From NCBI RefSeq assembly GCF_017676385.1, contig NZ_JAFFZN010000029.1, positions 1-64,000 of the forward strand: 64,000 nt of DNA, given 5' to 3'. Source of the DNA: Streptomyces spirodelae. GTDB taxonomy: Bacteria > Actinomycetota > Actinomycetes > Streptomycetales > Streptomycetaceae. Every line of letters begins with the position of its first letter. Position 1 is the stretch's first letter. This document shows, piece after piece, positions 50,561 to 58,407 of the stretch. The position numbers and the translations under genes were made by a program. A model generated the notes under the pieces. The model saw only the letters and a program-made list of their open reading frames with translations. It had not been told where the DNA came from and searched no databases.

Positions 50561-52018
50561 TCACTCTCTCTTTCCACGGCCGGTGGTCCTTCGTCGCCCG
50601 TCCTGCCGTCCGTACCAGGACGTTCGTCCTCCGGGTACCCGGAACCGGACCGCTTGCCGACCGCCAAGTCCCCCACATCCACTCCTCACACTGCGCATTC
50701 GCCTGTTCCTCCAGCGGTACAGGCCCACCATTCCCATAACGAGCGGAAGTTCCGCTGAGAACGGGAGTTGCGCCACTCGATTGTCCCGGTTCACGGAGGT
50801 GGCGGCGGCCACGCCACCGGGATCGGGCACCGAAGCATAGGTATCCGGCTCTTCGAGCCGCCTCCAATGGTCGAACGGCCAGGCGATGACAATCGCTCTG
50901 CCAACGATTCGGTCCTCCCCGATCGTTCCTCGGTCGGGCTCTTTCAAGTGGTAACGGGAGTCGGCCGAGTTGGCGCGGTGGTCCCCCATCACGAACACGC
51001 GTCCCACGGGTACGGTCACCTTGAACTTCATCCGGGACGGCTTGTTCCCGGGGTGGATGTACGGCTCGTCCAATGCTCTGCCGTTCACGGTGACGCGGCC
51101 CTGTTTGTCGCAGCAGCGCACGGTGTCCCCACCGACGCCGACGACCCGTTTGATCAGATCCTGTTCATCGTCCGAGGGCAGCAGTCCGATGAACGTCAGG
51201 AACTCCTTGCCCTGCTTGATCCCCGCCGGCGGGTCCGCGGTGTCCTTCTTCTCGTCCTTCAGCCAGCCACCCGGGTCCTGGAAGACCACCACGTCCCCGC
51301 GGTGCGGCTTGGCGCCGAACCACGGGGTGAGCTTGTCCACCGCCACCCGGTCCCCGATCCGGATGGTCTGCTCCATCGAGCCGGAGGGGATCACGAACGC
51401 CTGGACGAGGAAGGTCTTGAGCACCCACGCGATCAGCAACGCGACGCCGACGAGTATCGGGATCTCCTTGGTCGCGGAGAGCCTGCGGCGGCGCTTGATG
51501 CGCTTGGCGGCGCGACGGCGATCGGCCCGCCCCTGCCCGGCCCGGCGCAGCGGCGGCTCCAGGCCCTCGGTGCCCCCGGTCGCGGTGTCCCCGGTCCCGC
51601 TCGCGGCCTCTCCGGCCCCGGGGACTCGGGCCTCGGGAGGCACGTACGCCTCGGGAGGCACGTGCGCCTCGGGAGGCACGGGGGGTGCTGGGTCGGGGTA
51701 CGGCTGGGAATAGTCGTACGGCTCCGTGTACGGGTAGGGCTCGCCCTGCGGATAGGTCCGCGCGTGCGGATACGGCTCCACACTCGGATAGGACTCAGGA
51801 GTCAGATACGGTTCCGCATTCGGATACGGCTCCGCGTTCGAGTATGGCGGCGAACCATGCGCGGACGAGTCCGAGCCGACCGCATCAGGGCCGGACGGCT
51901 GCCGAGGCTGCTGCCACCGGTCGTACGCACCGGGTGCCCCGTACGCACCGGGCCTCGCCCGGTACCCGTCGGCCCCCTCATACCCGAAGTCCCCGAAAGG
52001 GCGCTCCGGCTCAGCCAT
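50561..52018 (-). CDS. sipX: Type I signal peptidase with PY-rich N-terminal repeat region
   Basis: A 485-aa signal peptidase, well above the family's usual 250-320 aa. Residues 1-170 are a cytoplasmic region with Pro-Tyr repeats (EPYPNAEPY, SYPSVEPYP, GEPYPYTEPY and similar, bases about 51680-51850). The first span is IPILVGVALLIAWVLKTFLVQAF. Catalytic Ser lies in FVIPSGSMEQTI and Lys in DLIKRVVGVGGDTV. The C-terminal span is followed by a basic tail. The ATG overlaps the sipW stop by 8 bases. Confidence 0.88.
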   Translation of the reverse strand: MAEPERPFGDFGYEGADGYRARPGAYGAPGAYDRWQQPRQPSGPDAVGSDSSAHGSPPYSNAEPYPNAEPYLTPESYPSVEPYPHARTYPQGEPYPYTEPYDYSQPYPDPAPPVPPEAHVPPEAYVPPEARVPGAGEAASGTGDTATGGTEGLEPPLRRAGQGRADRRRAAKRIKRRRRLSATKEIPILVGVALLIAWVLKTFLVQAFVIPSGSMEQTIRIGDRVAVDKLTPWFGAKPHRGDVVVFQDPGGWLKDEKKDTADPPAGIKQGKEFLTFIGLLPSDDEQDLIKRVVGVGGDTVRCCDKQGRVTVNGRALDEPYIHPGNKPSRMKFKVTVPVGRVFVMGDHRANSADSRYHLKEPDRGTIGEDRIVGRAIVIAWPFDHWRRLEEPDTYASVPDPGGVAAATSVNRDNRVAQLPFSAELPLVMGMVGLYRWRNRRMRSVRSGCGGLGGRQAVRFRVPGGRTSWYGRQDGRRRTTGRGKRE

Positions 52019-52727
52019 CGCCGCCGCCTGCCCCCGCAGGCACCGATCCGATGCGGCCCAGGGGCCAGCCGATCCAGTCGGCTCGTCCGATCACCCGCTC
52101 GACCGGAACGGTGCCGCCGCCGGGGTCGCCGAGGTGGTCACGGGAGTCGCTGGAACGTGAGCGGTAGTCGCCCATCACCCACAGGCGTCCCTCGGGGACC
52201 CTGATGTCGAAGGGCACCGCGGAGGGGGCGTTGCCCGGGTGCAGGTAGTCCTCCTCCACGGGACGGCCGTTCACCTCGATCCTCCCCCGTCTGTCGCAGC
52301 AGCGCACCCGGTCGCCGCCGACTCCGATCACGCGCTTCACATAGTCGGTCTCGGAGGGCGGCACCAGTCCCGTCGCGGCGCCTGCCTTGCGCAGCGCCGT
52401 GGTCACCGGGTTCGCGTCGGGGTCGGCCTCCCCCGAGAAGGAGTTGGTGCCATCGAAGACCACGACGTCCCCGCGCTGTGGACCGTCGCCGAACCGGTAG
52501 GCCAGCTTGTTCACCAGCACCCGGTCCCCGACGCGCAGGGTCGGGTCCATCGAGGAACTCGGGATCAGAAAAGGCTGCACGATGAACGCGCTCGTCAGCA
52601 AGAGCGCCACCAGCACGGACCCCACCGACAGCCCCAGACGCACAGAGCGCGACCTGTCCTTCGTTCCCGGTACGGGAAGGGAAGAACGGTCGCGCTCCGG
52701 TGTGTCGTGCTGTTCCTCGGTGTCCAT
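52011..52727 (-). CDS. sipW: Type I signal peptidase (first of the cluster)
   Basis: A 238-aa membrane signal peptidase. Span SVRLGLSVGSVLVALLLTSAF, catalytic Ser in FLIPSSSMDPTL and Lys in DYVKRVIGVGGDRV. The C-terminus is Gly-rich with no clear second span, unlike its three paralogues. The ATG begins 44 bp after the rplS stop, so it may be read with rplS. It is the first gene of sipW-sipX-sipY, all overlapping or nearly touching. Confidence 0.9.
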   Translation of the reverse strand: MDTEEQHDTPERDRSSLPVPGTKDRSRSVRLGLSVGSVLVALLLTSAFIVQPFLIPSSSMDPTLRVGDRVLVNKLAYRFGDGPQRGDVVVFDGTNSFSGEADPDANPVTTALRKAGAATGLVPPSETDYVKRVIGVGGDRVRCCDRRGRIEVNGRPVEEDYLHPGNAPSAVPFDIRVPEGRLWVMGDYRSRSSDSRDHLGDPGGGTVPVERVIGRADWIGWPLGRIGSVPAGAGGGDG

Positions 52728-52771
52728 CGAGCGGAAGCCTAACCGGCTCGTCGGGCGCCGAGGACGCGAGC

Positions 52772-53122
52772 TCAGCTCTCGCGCTTCTCCTTGATCTTGG
52801 CGGCCTTGCCGCGCAGCTCGCGCAGGTAGTACAGCTTGGCGCGACGGACGTCACCGCGGGTCACGACCTCGATCTTCTCGACGATCGGGGTGTGGACCGG
52901 GAAGGTGCGCTCGACGCCGACGCTGAAGCTGACCTTGCGGACCGTGAAGGTCTCCCGCACGCCCGAGCCCTGGCGGCGGATGCAGACGCCCTTGAACTGC
53001 TGGACACGGGAGCGGTTGCCCTCGATGACGCGGACGTGCACGTTGACCGTGTCACCGGGGCGGAAGGCCGGTACGTCCTTGCGCAGGGAGGCGGAGTCGA
53101 CGCTGTCGAGAAGGTGGGACAT
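52772..53122 (-). CDS. rplS: 50S ribosomal protein L19
   Basis: A 116-aa ribosomal protein of standard length that lies at the 30S-50S interface. Landmarks: DTVNVHVRVIEGNRSRVQQFKG, RETFTVRKVSFSVGVERTFPVH, RRAKLYYLRELRGKAAKIKE. It follows trmD by 222 bp, a gap that contains an AAGAAT/TTTGGC candidate promoter (minus strand) and a 6-bp hairpin at 53275-53292, so it is probably transcribed separately from trmD. Confidence 0.97.
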   Translation of the reverse strand: MSHLLDSVDSASLRKDVPAFRPGDTVNVHVRVIEGNRSRVQQFKGVCIRRQGSGVRETFTVRKVSFSVGVERTFPVHTPIVEKIEVVTRGDVRRAKLYYLRELRGKAAKIKEKRES

Positions 53123-53274
53123 GTCCGTCTGCTTTCCTCGCTGATGCCACAGGTCATCAACGGAATCGTGGTGGTGATCCGGGGAGCCGCCACTCTCGGC
53201 GGGCGTCGGTCCCCCTGTGGCAGGGTCGCGCGCCGGAGGTGAGGCAACAGCTCATTCTTCCATGGGCAGCGCGC

Positions 53275-53292
53275 GCGGCCAAAATCGGCCGC
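53275..53292 (-). other. Small hairpin in the trmD-rplS gap
   Basis: GCGGCC (53275-53280) and its complement GGCCGC (53287-53292) around AAAATC. It lies in the 222-bp gap. It could be a weak terminator for trmD or part of the rplS leader. Evidence is modest. Confidence 0.35.
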
Positions 53293-53344
53293 CTGTTCCG
53301 CACAGTCCCACCGGCGGCCGCCCAACCTGCCGACCCGCCGCCCC

Positions 53345-54157
53345 TTACTCCGCCGGGTGCCAGCGCCCGTCCGTGCCCTGCCGCCAGCCCAGCCCCTCCA
53401 GGGTGGCCCGGTCGTGCTTGTCGAGGGCTTCCGGGTCGCAGCGTTCGATCAGGTCGGGCCGGTTGGCAGCCGTCCGTGCGAACGCCTGGTCGCGGCGCCA
53501 GCGGGCGATCCTGCCGTGGTGACCGCTCAGCAGCACCTCGGGGATGCCACGGCCGCGCCACTCGGGCGGCTTGGTGTAGACGGGACCCTCCAGCAGGTTG
53601 GCCATCGTGCCCGGTGCGAACGAGTCGTCCTGGTGCGAGGCTGCGTTGCCGAGCACGCCGGGCAGCAGCCGGGCGATGGCCTCGACCATGACCAGGACGG
53701 GGGCCTCCCCGCCGGCGAGCACATAGTCGCCGATGGAGACCTCGCGCACATCGAGCCGGTCCGCGTACTCCTCGATGACACGGCGGTCGATGCCCTCGTA
53801 GCGGGCCGGGGTGAAGACCAGCCACGGCTTGTCCGCCAGCTCGACGGCCAGCTCCTGGGTGAAGGGGCGGCCGCTGGGAGTGGGGACGACGAGTACGGGC
53901 GGCTCCTGGTCCGGCCCCTCCGGCTCGCCCGTCGCCAGCACCTCGTCCAGCGCCTCGCCCCAGGGCTCCGGCTTCATGACCATGCCGGGGCCGCCGCCGT
54001 AGGGCGTGTCGTCGACGGTGTTGTGCCGGTCGTGTGTCCACGTCCGCAGGTCGTGGACACGGACATCGAGTACGCCGCGCGCCCGGGCCTTGCCGACCAG
54101 CGAGACGTTCAGCGGCTCCAGGTACTCGGGGAAGATCGTGACGACGTCGAGCCTCAC
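53345..54157 (-). CDS. trmD: tRNA (guanine(37)-N(1))-methyltransferase
   Basis: A 270-aa SPOUT enzyme that methylates G37 of tRNA and prevents frameshifting. Landmarks: LDVVTIFPEYLEPL, DDTPYGGGPGMVMKPEP, DRRVIEEYADRLDVREVSIGDYVLAGGEAP (the deep-trefoil-knot SAM site), and ASHQDDSF. Its ATG/GTG region overlaps the rimM stop (GTGA), so it is coupled to rimM. Confidence 0.96.
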   Translation of the reverse strand: MRLDVVTIFPEYLEPLNVSLVGKARARGVLDVRVHDLRTWTHDRHNTVDDTPYGGGPGMVMKPEPWGEALDEVLATGEPEGPDQEPPVLVVPTPSGRPFTQELAVELADKPWLVFTPARYEGIDRRVIEEYADRLDVREVSIGDYVLAGGEAPVLVMVEAIARLLPGVLGNAASHQDDSFAPGTMANLLEGPVYTKPPEWRGRGIPEVLLSGHHGRIARWRRDQAFARTAANRPDLIERCDPEALDKHDRATLEGLGWRQGTDGRWHPAE

Positions 54158-54801
54158 CGGGTGCTCTCCCGGCCCGGCCCCGCTGCCCCGCCCCCGGCCT
54201 CACCGTTCGCATCCGCCTCACCGGGCGCACCGGTCTCCTCGGCCTCGCCGGTCCCGCCGGCCTCGTCTGCCTCGCCGGCCTCCTCGTCGGCCTCCTCGCC
54301 GAGCAGCCCGGGCGGCGGATCGACGACCGCGCGCTGCGCCTCCAGGTCGATCTCGGGGACGATCTCGCTGACGAACGGGATCAGCACCTCGCCGCCGTCC
54401 TCGCGGCGTACGACCAGCAGGTCCTGGGCCGGCAGGTGGGCGACGCTCTCGATACGGCCGACGACCGTGCCGTCCACCGTGACGACCTCCAGGTCGTCCA
54501 GCTGGTGGTCGTAGAACTCCTCGGGGTCCTCGGGGCGCTCGTCGGGGTCGACCTCGGCGACGAGCAGGGTGTTGCGCAGGGCCTCGGCCGCGGTGCGGTC
54601 GTGCACGCCCTCGAAGCGCAGCAGCAGCCGTCCGCTGTGCACCCGCCCGGAGGCGATGGTGAGCGGTCCGGCGGTGGGCGGGTCGGTGGTCAGCACGGCG
54701 CCGGGGGCGAGCCGCAGTTCGGGCTCGTCGGTCCTGACCTCGACCGTGACCTCGCCCTTGATGCCGTGGGCGCGGCCGATCCGCGCGACGACTAGCTGCA
54801 C
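54154..54801 (-). CDS. rimM: Ribosome maturation factor RimM
   Basis: A 215-aa 16S processing factor. The N-terminal barrel (VVARIGRAHGIKGEVTVEVRTDEPE) and the PRC-barrel region (DHQLDDLEVVTVDG, IPFVSEIVPEIDLEAQRAVVDPPPGLL) are present. The last 45 residues are an acidic Glu/Ala/Gly-rich tail, longer than usual. GTG 54801 (VQLVVARIGRAHG) is the start that fits homologues. It is coupled to trmD by GTGA and follows a strong hairpin. Confidence 0.93.
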   Translation of the reverse strand: MQLVVARIGRAHGIKGEVTVEVRTDEPELRLAPGAVLTTDPPTAGPLTIASGRVHSGRLLLRFEGVHDRTAAEALRNTLLVAEVDPDERPEDPEEFYDHQLDDLEVVTVDGTVVGRIESVAHLPAQDLLVVRREDGGEVLIPFVSEIVPEIDLEAQRAVVDPPPGLLGEEADEEAGEADEAGGTGEAEETGAPGEADANGEAGGGAAGPGRESTR

Positions 54802-54870
54802 TGTGCTTCTCCGTGCTCGGTTCCGTGCTCGATGGGTGTCGGTGGTCTCAGAAGGGTGCAGGCGCGACAA

Positions 54871-54906
54871 CGGGCCGGGGACGGCTTGGCTGCCGTCCCC
54901 GGCCCG
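54871..54906 (-). terminator. Terminator between khpA and rimM
   Basis: A perfect 15-bp stem (54871-54885 with 54892-54906) and 6-base loop TTGGCT. It follows khpA by 22 bp and precedes rimM by 70 bp, dividing rpsP-khpA from rimM-trmD. Confidence 0.8.
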
Positions 54907-54928
54907 TGCCGGTGCTGCATGCTGCGCT

Positions 54929-55168
54929 TCAGCGGACCTGGTCCACGTCGACGAGGTCGACGCGGATGCCCCGGCCGCCGAGCGCGCCCACGACGGTGCG
55001 CAGAGCGCGCGCGGTGCGCCCGTTACGGCCGATCACCTTGCCGAGGTCGTCGGGGTGCACCCGGACCTCCAGCACACGGCCGCGACGGAGGTTGCGGGAC
55101 GCGATCTGCACCTCGTCGGGGTGGTCGACGATGCCCTTCACCAGGTGCTCGAGGGCCTCCTCGAGCAT
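54929..55168 (-). CDS. khpA: KH-domain RNA-binding protein KhpA
   Basis: A 79-aa single KH-domain protein: ALEHLVKGIVDHPDEV, then EVRVHPDDLGKVIGRNGRTARALRTVV containing the GxxG loop (IGRNGR). Gene size and position directly after rpsP (2 bp gap) are as in other bacteria, where KhpA partners with KhpB/Jag to bind RNA and affect cell-wall synthesis. Confidence 0.93.
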   Translation of the reverse strand: MLEEALEHLVKGIVDHPDEVQIASRNLRRGRVLEVRVHPDDLGKVIGRNGRTARALRTVVGALGGRGIRVDLVDVDQVR

Positions 55169-55170
55169 CC

Positions 55171-55629
55171 TCAGGCCTCGGTGGACTCGGTGGCGGCCGA
55201 AGCGTCGGTCGACTCGCCGGCGTCCGCCTTCTTGTCGGCCTTGTCAGCCTTCTTCGCCTTGGGGGTGATGGCCTCACCCTTCGGCTCGTCGGCGGACTCC
55301 TTGGCAGCGGCCTCGAAGAGGGCGCGCTTGTCGGCCTTCGGCTCGGCGACCTTCATCGGCTCCGGGGCCGGCAGACCCTTGAACTTCTGCCAGTCGCCGG
55401 TGACCTTGAGAATGGCCTCGACCGGCTCGGTCGGCTGGGCGCCGACGCCGAGCCAGTACTGGACACGCTCCGAGTCGACCTCGATGCGCGAGGGGTTCTG
55501 CACCGGGTGGTACAGGCCGATCTCCTCGATGGCCCGGCCGTCACGGCGGGTACGGGAGTCGGCGACGATGATGCGGTAGTGAGGCGAACGGATCTTGCCC
55601 AGACGCTTCAGCTTGATCTTGACTGCCAC
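55171..55629 (-). CDS. rpsP: 30S ribosomal protein S16
   Basis: A 152-aa ribosomal protein. The first 80 residues are the S16 core (AVKIKLKRLGKIRSPHYRI, RDGRAIEEIGLYHP, RVQYWLGVGAQPTEPV). The rest is an Ala/Lys/Glu-rich tail, common in actinobacteria. GTG 55629 (VAVKIKL) is the start; AGGAGA lies about 11 bases upstream. First gene of rpsP-khpA. Confidence 0.96.
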   Translation of the reverse strand: MAVKIKLKRLGKIRSPHYRIIVADSRTRRDGRAIEEIGLYHPVQNPSRIEVDSERVQYWLGVGAQPTEPVEAILKVTGDWQKFKGLPAPEPMKVAEPKADKRALFEAAAKESADEPKGEAITPKAKKADKADKKADAGESTDASAATESTEA

Positions 55630-55829
55630 GGGTGTGGTGTCTCCTGGTCTTGACGTGGGTGGACACGGCGGACTGCCACGTGGGGTTGTAGCGCCGGGTG
55701 CCCGAATGGACGCGTCAGCCGGAGGAGAGAGGGGTCCTGTGCGGCTGCCGAGTTCAGCCGACCATGATGCCACACCGCACGGGCCCGGCAGAAACCGCCC
55801 CGGGCCCGGACGGGCGGTCGCGCGGGGTG

Positions 55830-56495
55830 TCAGCCGACGGCCATCGGCTCCGCAGCCGGCGCCGGGGCCGGCTCCGCGGGGATTCGGAACTGCTTTCCGC
55901 AGGCTCCGCACATGATCGGGGCCTGGGCCAGCACGGAGGGGACGACGCGGACGTTGCGCCCGCAGTCGCAGACGGCCTTGACCCGGACGCCGCCCCCGGA
56001 GGAGCCGTGCCGCGCGGCGGGGCCGCGGAAGCTGCGCCCGGTGTCGGTCTCCGTGGCGGCGCTGTACGCCTTCAGGGCCCGCTGGAGGCGTTCGACGGTG
56101 GGGCGGTACCGCCTTCTCGTCTCGGGCGTGAGCACCACGAGCGAGAAGCCGCTGCTGGGGTGCGGCTCCTCGGGGTGATCAAGGCCGAGCTCCTCGGCGA
56201 TCGCCAGGAATCGGCGGTTGTGGTAGCGGCCCGCCCGTGAGGTGTCCCGGATGCCGCGGGCTGCGGCGATGCCGTGGACTGCCTCATGGAGCAGCCGTTC
56301 GAAAGAGAGCCCGGTGCCGCAGGCGGACGAGGACTCTCCGATGAGTGATTCGGGCGCGGCCAGATCCGGCAGCTCGGGGTGGTGCCGTTGAATGTCGGCC
56401 CAGGCGGCTGCCAGCTCGGCGGCGAGAACTGGTGGTGTCGTGCTCACGTCGTCTCCAACGAGCGGAGGTGCCTTCGTGTTCCGATTACGGGCCAT
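55830..56495 (-). CDS. Putative HEXXH zinc metallopeptidase with C-terminal zinc ribbon (SprT-like layout)
   Basis: A 221-aa protein of unknown function. LLHEAVHGIAAARG (HEAVH, a HEXXH motif) lies near residue 70, followed by a helix with GRYHNRRFLAIAEELG that may hold a third ligand. The C-terminus has CDCG and CGACG knuckles (residues about 175-210), a zinc ribbon. HEXXH plus ribbon is the plan of SprT/Spartan-like proteases, which clear DNA-protein crosslinks, though similarity is only in layout. ATG 56495 lies in an AT-rich stretch without a ribosome-binding site, so a leaderless mRNA is possible. Confidence 0.65.
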   Translation of the reverse strand: MARNRNTKAPPLVGDDVSTTPPVLAAELAAAWADIQRHHPELPDLAAPESLIGESSSACGTGLSFERLLHEAVHGIAAARGIRDTSRAGRYHNRRFLAIAEELGLDHPEEPHPSSGFSLVVLTPETRRRYRPTVERLQRALKAYSAATETDTGRSFRGPAARHGSSGGGVRVKAVCDCGRNVRVVPSVLAQAPIMCGACGKQFRIPAEPAPAPAAEPMAVG

Positions 56496-56935
56496 CGCAA
56501 ATATTTTGCACGTACCAGTCAGTTCTCGGTAATGCACGGGGAGATGGGTGCGGGTACGCAGATGTGGGCGCAACCCGCGCAGCTCTCCCAACTCACGCAG
56601 CCCGCCCAACCCACGCAGCCGCCCCAAGCCGGGACGTATCACCGGCCCCTCCCCCGGCTCCGTGATCTTCCCGATGGTACGGACGGCGAGGGACGAGTGC
56701 GGAGTCAGGCGGGACGAGTGCGGAGTCAGGCGGCGGAAGTAGTCGTTCTGAGCACCCGTCTGCCGCCGCGTGCCGCCCCGCGCGCGGGCGCCGAGGGGCG
56801 CACGCGGGGGGCGTGGAAGACAACCCAGCGCACCCCCTGGACTCAGGGGAGGATACGCAGTTCCCTGGCATACGGGGCACGGGCACCACTCGGGGGACCA
56901 AATCGCTGGACGGATCTTCGGATTGGGGCGTTGCG
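56496..56935. other. Repeat-rich divergent intergenic region
   Basis: 440 bp between the divergent HEXXH and methyltransferase-like genes. It holds an AT-rich segment with GCAAA/TTTGC arms at the HEXXH start, a CCCAACYCACGCAG-type degenerate direct repeat (about 56575-56640), and the 21-bp perfect tandem repeat (56690-56731). I found no gene I could support in it. Confidence 0.55.
56690..56731 (+). repeat. 21-bp perfect tandem duplication
   Basis: Two identical adjacent copies of a 21-bp unit beginning GGGACGAGTGCGGAG (56690-56710 and 56711-56731), with a partial GG of a third. Recent tandem duplication in non-coding DNA. Confidence 0.9.
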
Positions 56936-57811
56936 ATGACACCCACGCTCGTACACCACCAGCACCCGACCCGCCTTCCCGGCGCCGACAGCGCGGCGCG
57001 GGTGCGGGACTGGGCCGAGATCCAGGAACGGATGCTGGTTCCGCTCTACGAGGCGGTGTACGAACGGATGGAGACCGGGCCGGGGAGCCGGGTGCTCGGC
57101 CTCGGCTGCGGTACGGGCCTCGCGCTGCTGCTGGCCGCCGACCGCGGCGCGGGCGTACACGGCGCGGACACCGACACCGCCCGCCTCGAACTCGCCGGGC
57201 AGCGGCTGCTCGGCCCTGCTGGAGCCGGCCAGGACGGACCCACGGGAGCCGGCCAGGACGGACCCGCAGACGACAGCCAGGACGGCCCCGGCAGCCCGGA
57301 CCGGGAAGCGCGACTCACCTACGGCACGGCACTGGAGGCGGTCGCCGCCGGGGCGCGGCCGACGCTGGTGACCGCGTTCGGCACGCTCCCAGGGCAGGAG
57401 GAGCTCGTACGGCTGCGGGAGAAGCTGGGCCGGGGTGTCGCTGTCGTGCTGGCCGGGTGGGGGCCGATGGAGCGGTGCGCGGTGGCGCCCGCGCTGCGGG
57501 TCGCGGCCCGGCTGGCCGAGCCCGCCGAGGCGGGCCCCGACTGGTGCGGCCGGGACGACCTGGAGGAGCTGGCGGCGGGCGGTGGGCTGCGGCTCGAGGG
57601 GTCGGGGCGGGTCGCCTGCCCGTTCGGCTACGCGGACATGGCCGCTGCGGTGCGCGGGCTGCTGTCGACCGGGCTGTACGACAGCGCGGTGCGCGCCACC
57701 GACGAGGAGCAGGTGCTCAAGGAGCTGGTGGAGGCGCTCCACCCGCATCTGCGCGCGGACGGCACCGTGTGGATGCCGAACCTGTTCCGGTACGTCGTCG
57801 CCCGTACGTGA
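56936..57811 (+). CDS. SAM-dependent methyltransferase-like protein
   Basis: A 291-aa protein. Motif I VLGLGCGTGLALLLA near residue 53 and an acidic residue after the next strand (GVHGADTD) indicate a class I SAM fold. About 24 residues of an 8-residue repeat (GAGQDGPT, GAGQDGPA, DDSQDGPG; bases 57221-57292) interrupt the domain. The C-terminal part resembles actinobacterial conserved proteins found next to ffh/rpsP. No substrate is evident. ATG 56936 has only a weak GGGGCG upstream. Convergent with the acetyltransferase gene. Confidence 0.7.
   Translation: MTPTLVHHQHPTRLPGADSAARVRDWAEIQERMLVPLYEAVYERMETGPGSRVLGLGCGTGLALLLAADRGAGVHGADTDTARLELAGQRLLGPAGAGQDGPTGAGQDGPADDSQDGPGSPDREARLTYGTALEAVAAGARPTLVTAFGTLPGQEELVRLREKLGRGVAVVLAGWGPMERCAVAPALRVAARLAEPAEAGPDWCGRDDLEELAAGGGLRLEGSGRVACPFGYADMAAAVRGLLSTGLYDSAVRATDEEQVLKELVEALHPHLRADGTVWMPNLFRYVVART
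57221..57292 (+). repeat. In-frame 24-bp tandem repeat inside the methyltransferase gene
   Basis: Two nearly perfect 24-bp copies (57221-57244, 57245-57268) and a degenerate third (57269-57292), encoding GAGQDGP-type octapeptides. Because the unit is a multiple of three, copy number can change without breaking the frame. Confidence 0.8.
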
Positions 57812-57856
57812 CCCGCCGCCCCAGCCGTACGGCGCCGCCGCCCCGTCCGACACGCG

Positions 57857-58384
57857 TCAGTCCAGGCCCGGCCACTCCTCAACGGTCAGCGCGAAGCGCT
57901 CGTGGTCGCGCCAGGCGTCGTTGATGAACAGCATCCGGGGCGAGAAACCCTCGTGGCGGAATCCGAGCCGCTTGGCCATGGCCAGGGAACGCTCGTTCTC
58001 CGGCTGGACGTTGATCTCCAGCCGGTGCAGCCCCAGGCCGTCGGGCCCCGGCTGGAAGCAGCGGTCGACGACCAGCCGCAGCCCTTCGGTCATCCGCCCG
58101 GTTCCGGCGTAGGGCACGTAACTGTCGTACCCCAGGGCGCCGTTGCGGAAGCGGGCCCGCACGATGTTGGCCACGTTCACCCGCCCGACCAGGCCCTCGT
58201 CCGCGCGGTCGAGGATGAGGAAGGTGCGCAGCGCGGGCCCCTGGCGGCGCAGCAGATCCGGGAAGCCGTCCGGCTCGACGGGGTTCCACGGGCGGAGATG
58301 GTCTGCCGAGCGGACGACCGCCTCGCTGTAGAGCTGCTCGTCGGCGGGCCGCGGAGGGCGGATGTATACGCGCATGAACGACAT
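57857..58384 (-). CDS. GNAT-family N-acetyltransferase (RimJ/RimL-like)
   Basis: About 175 aa. YIRPPRPADEQLYSEAV at the N-terminus, VGRVNVANIVRARFRNGALGYDSYV, then GLGLHRLEINVQPENERSLAMAKRLGFRHEGFSPRML, the coenzyme A-binding and terminal GNAT motifs of the RimJ/RimL type. Such enzymes acetylate N-terminal amino groups of ribosomal or other proteins. Its 3' end converges with the methyltransferase gene. The 5' end is near the ffh stop. Start is uncertain: 58384 has AGAGG 6 bases upstream, while 58375 and 58387 are alternatives. Confidence 0.83.
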   Translation of the reverse strand: MSFMRVYIRPPRPADEQLYSEAVVRSADHLRPWNPVEPDGFPDLLRRQGPALRTFLILDRADEGLVGRVNVANIVRARFRNGALGYDSYVPYAGTGRMTEGLRLVVDRCFQPGPDGLGLHRLEINVQPENERSLAMAKRLGFRHEGFSPRMLFINDAWRDHERFALTVEEWPGLD

Positions 58385-58407
58385 CATCCGCCTCTGCCGC
58401 GGCACGC

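Noticed and set aside
55630..55829. Gap between rpsP and the HEXXH gene checked for a small gene or RNA
   Set aside because: No start with ribosome-binding site, coding motif or structured RNA was recognised. It is probably just the rpsP promoter region.
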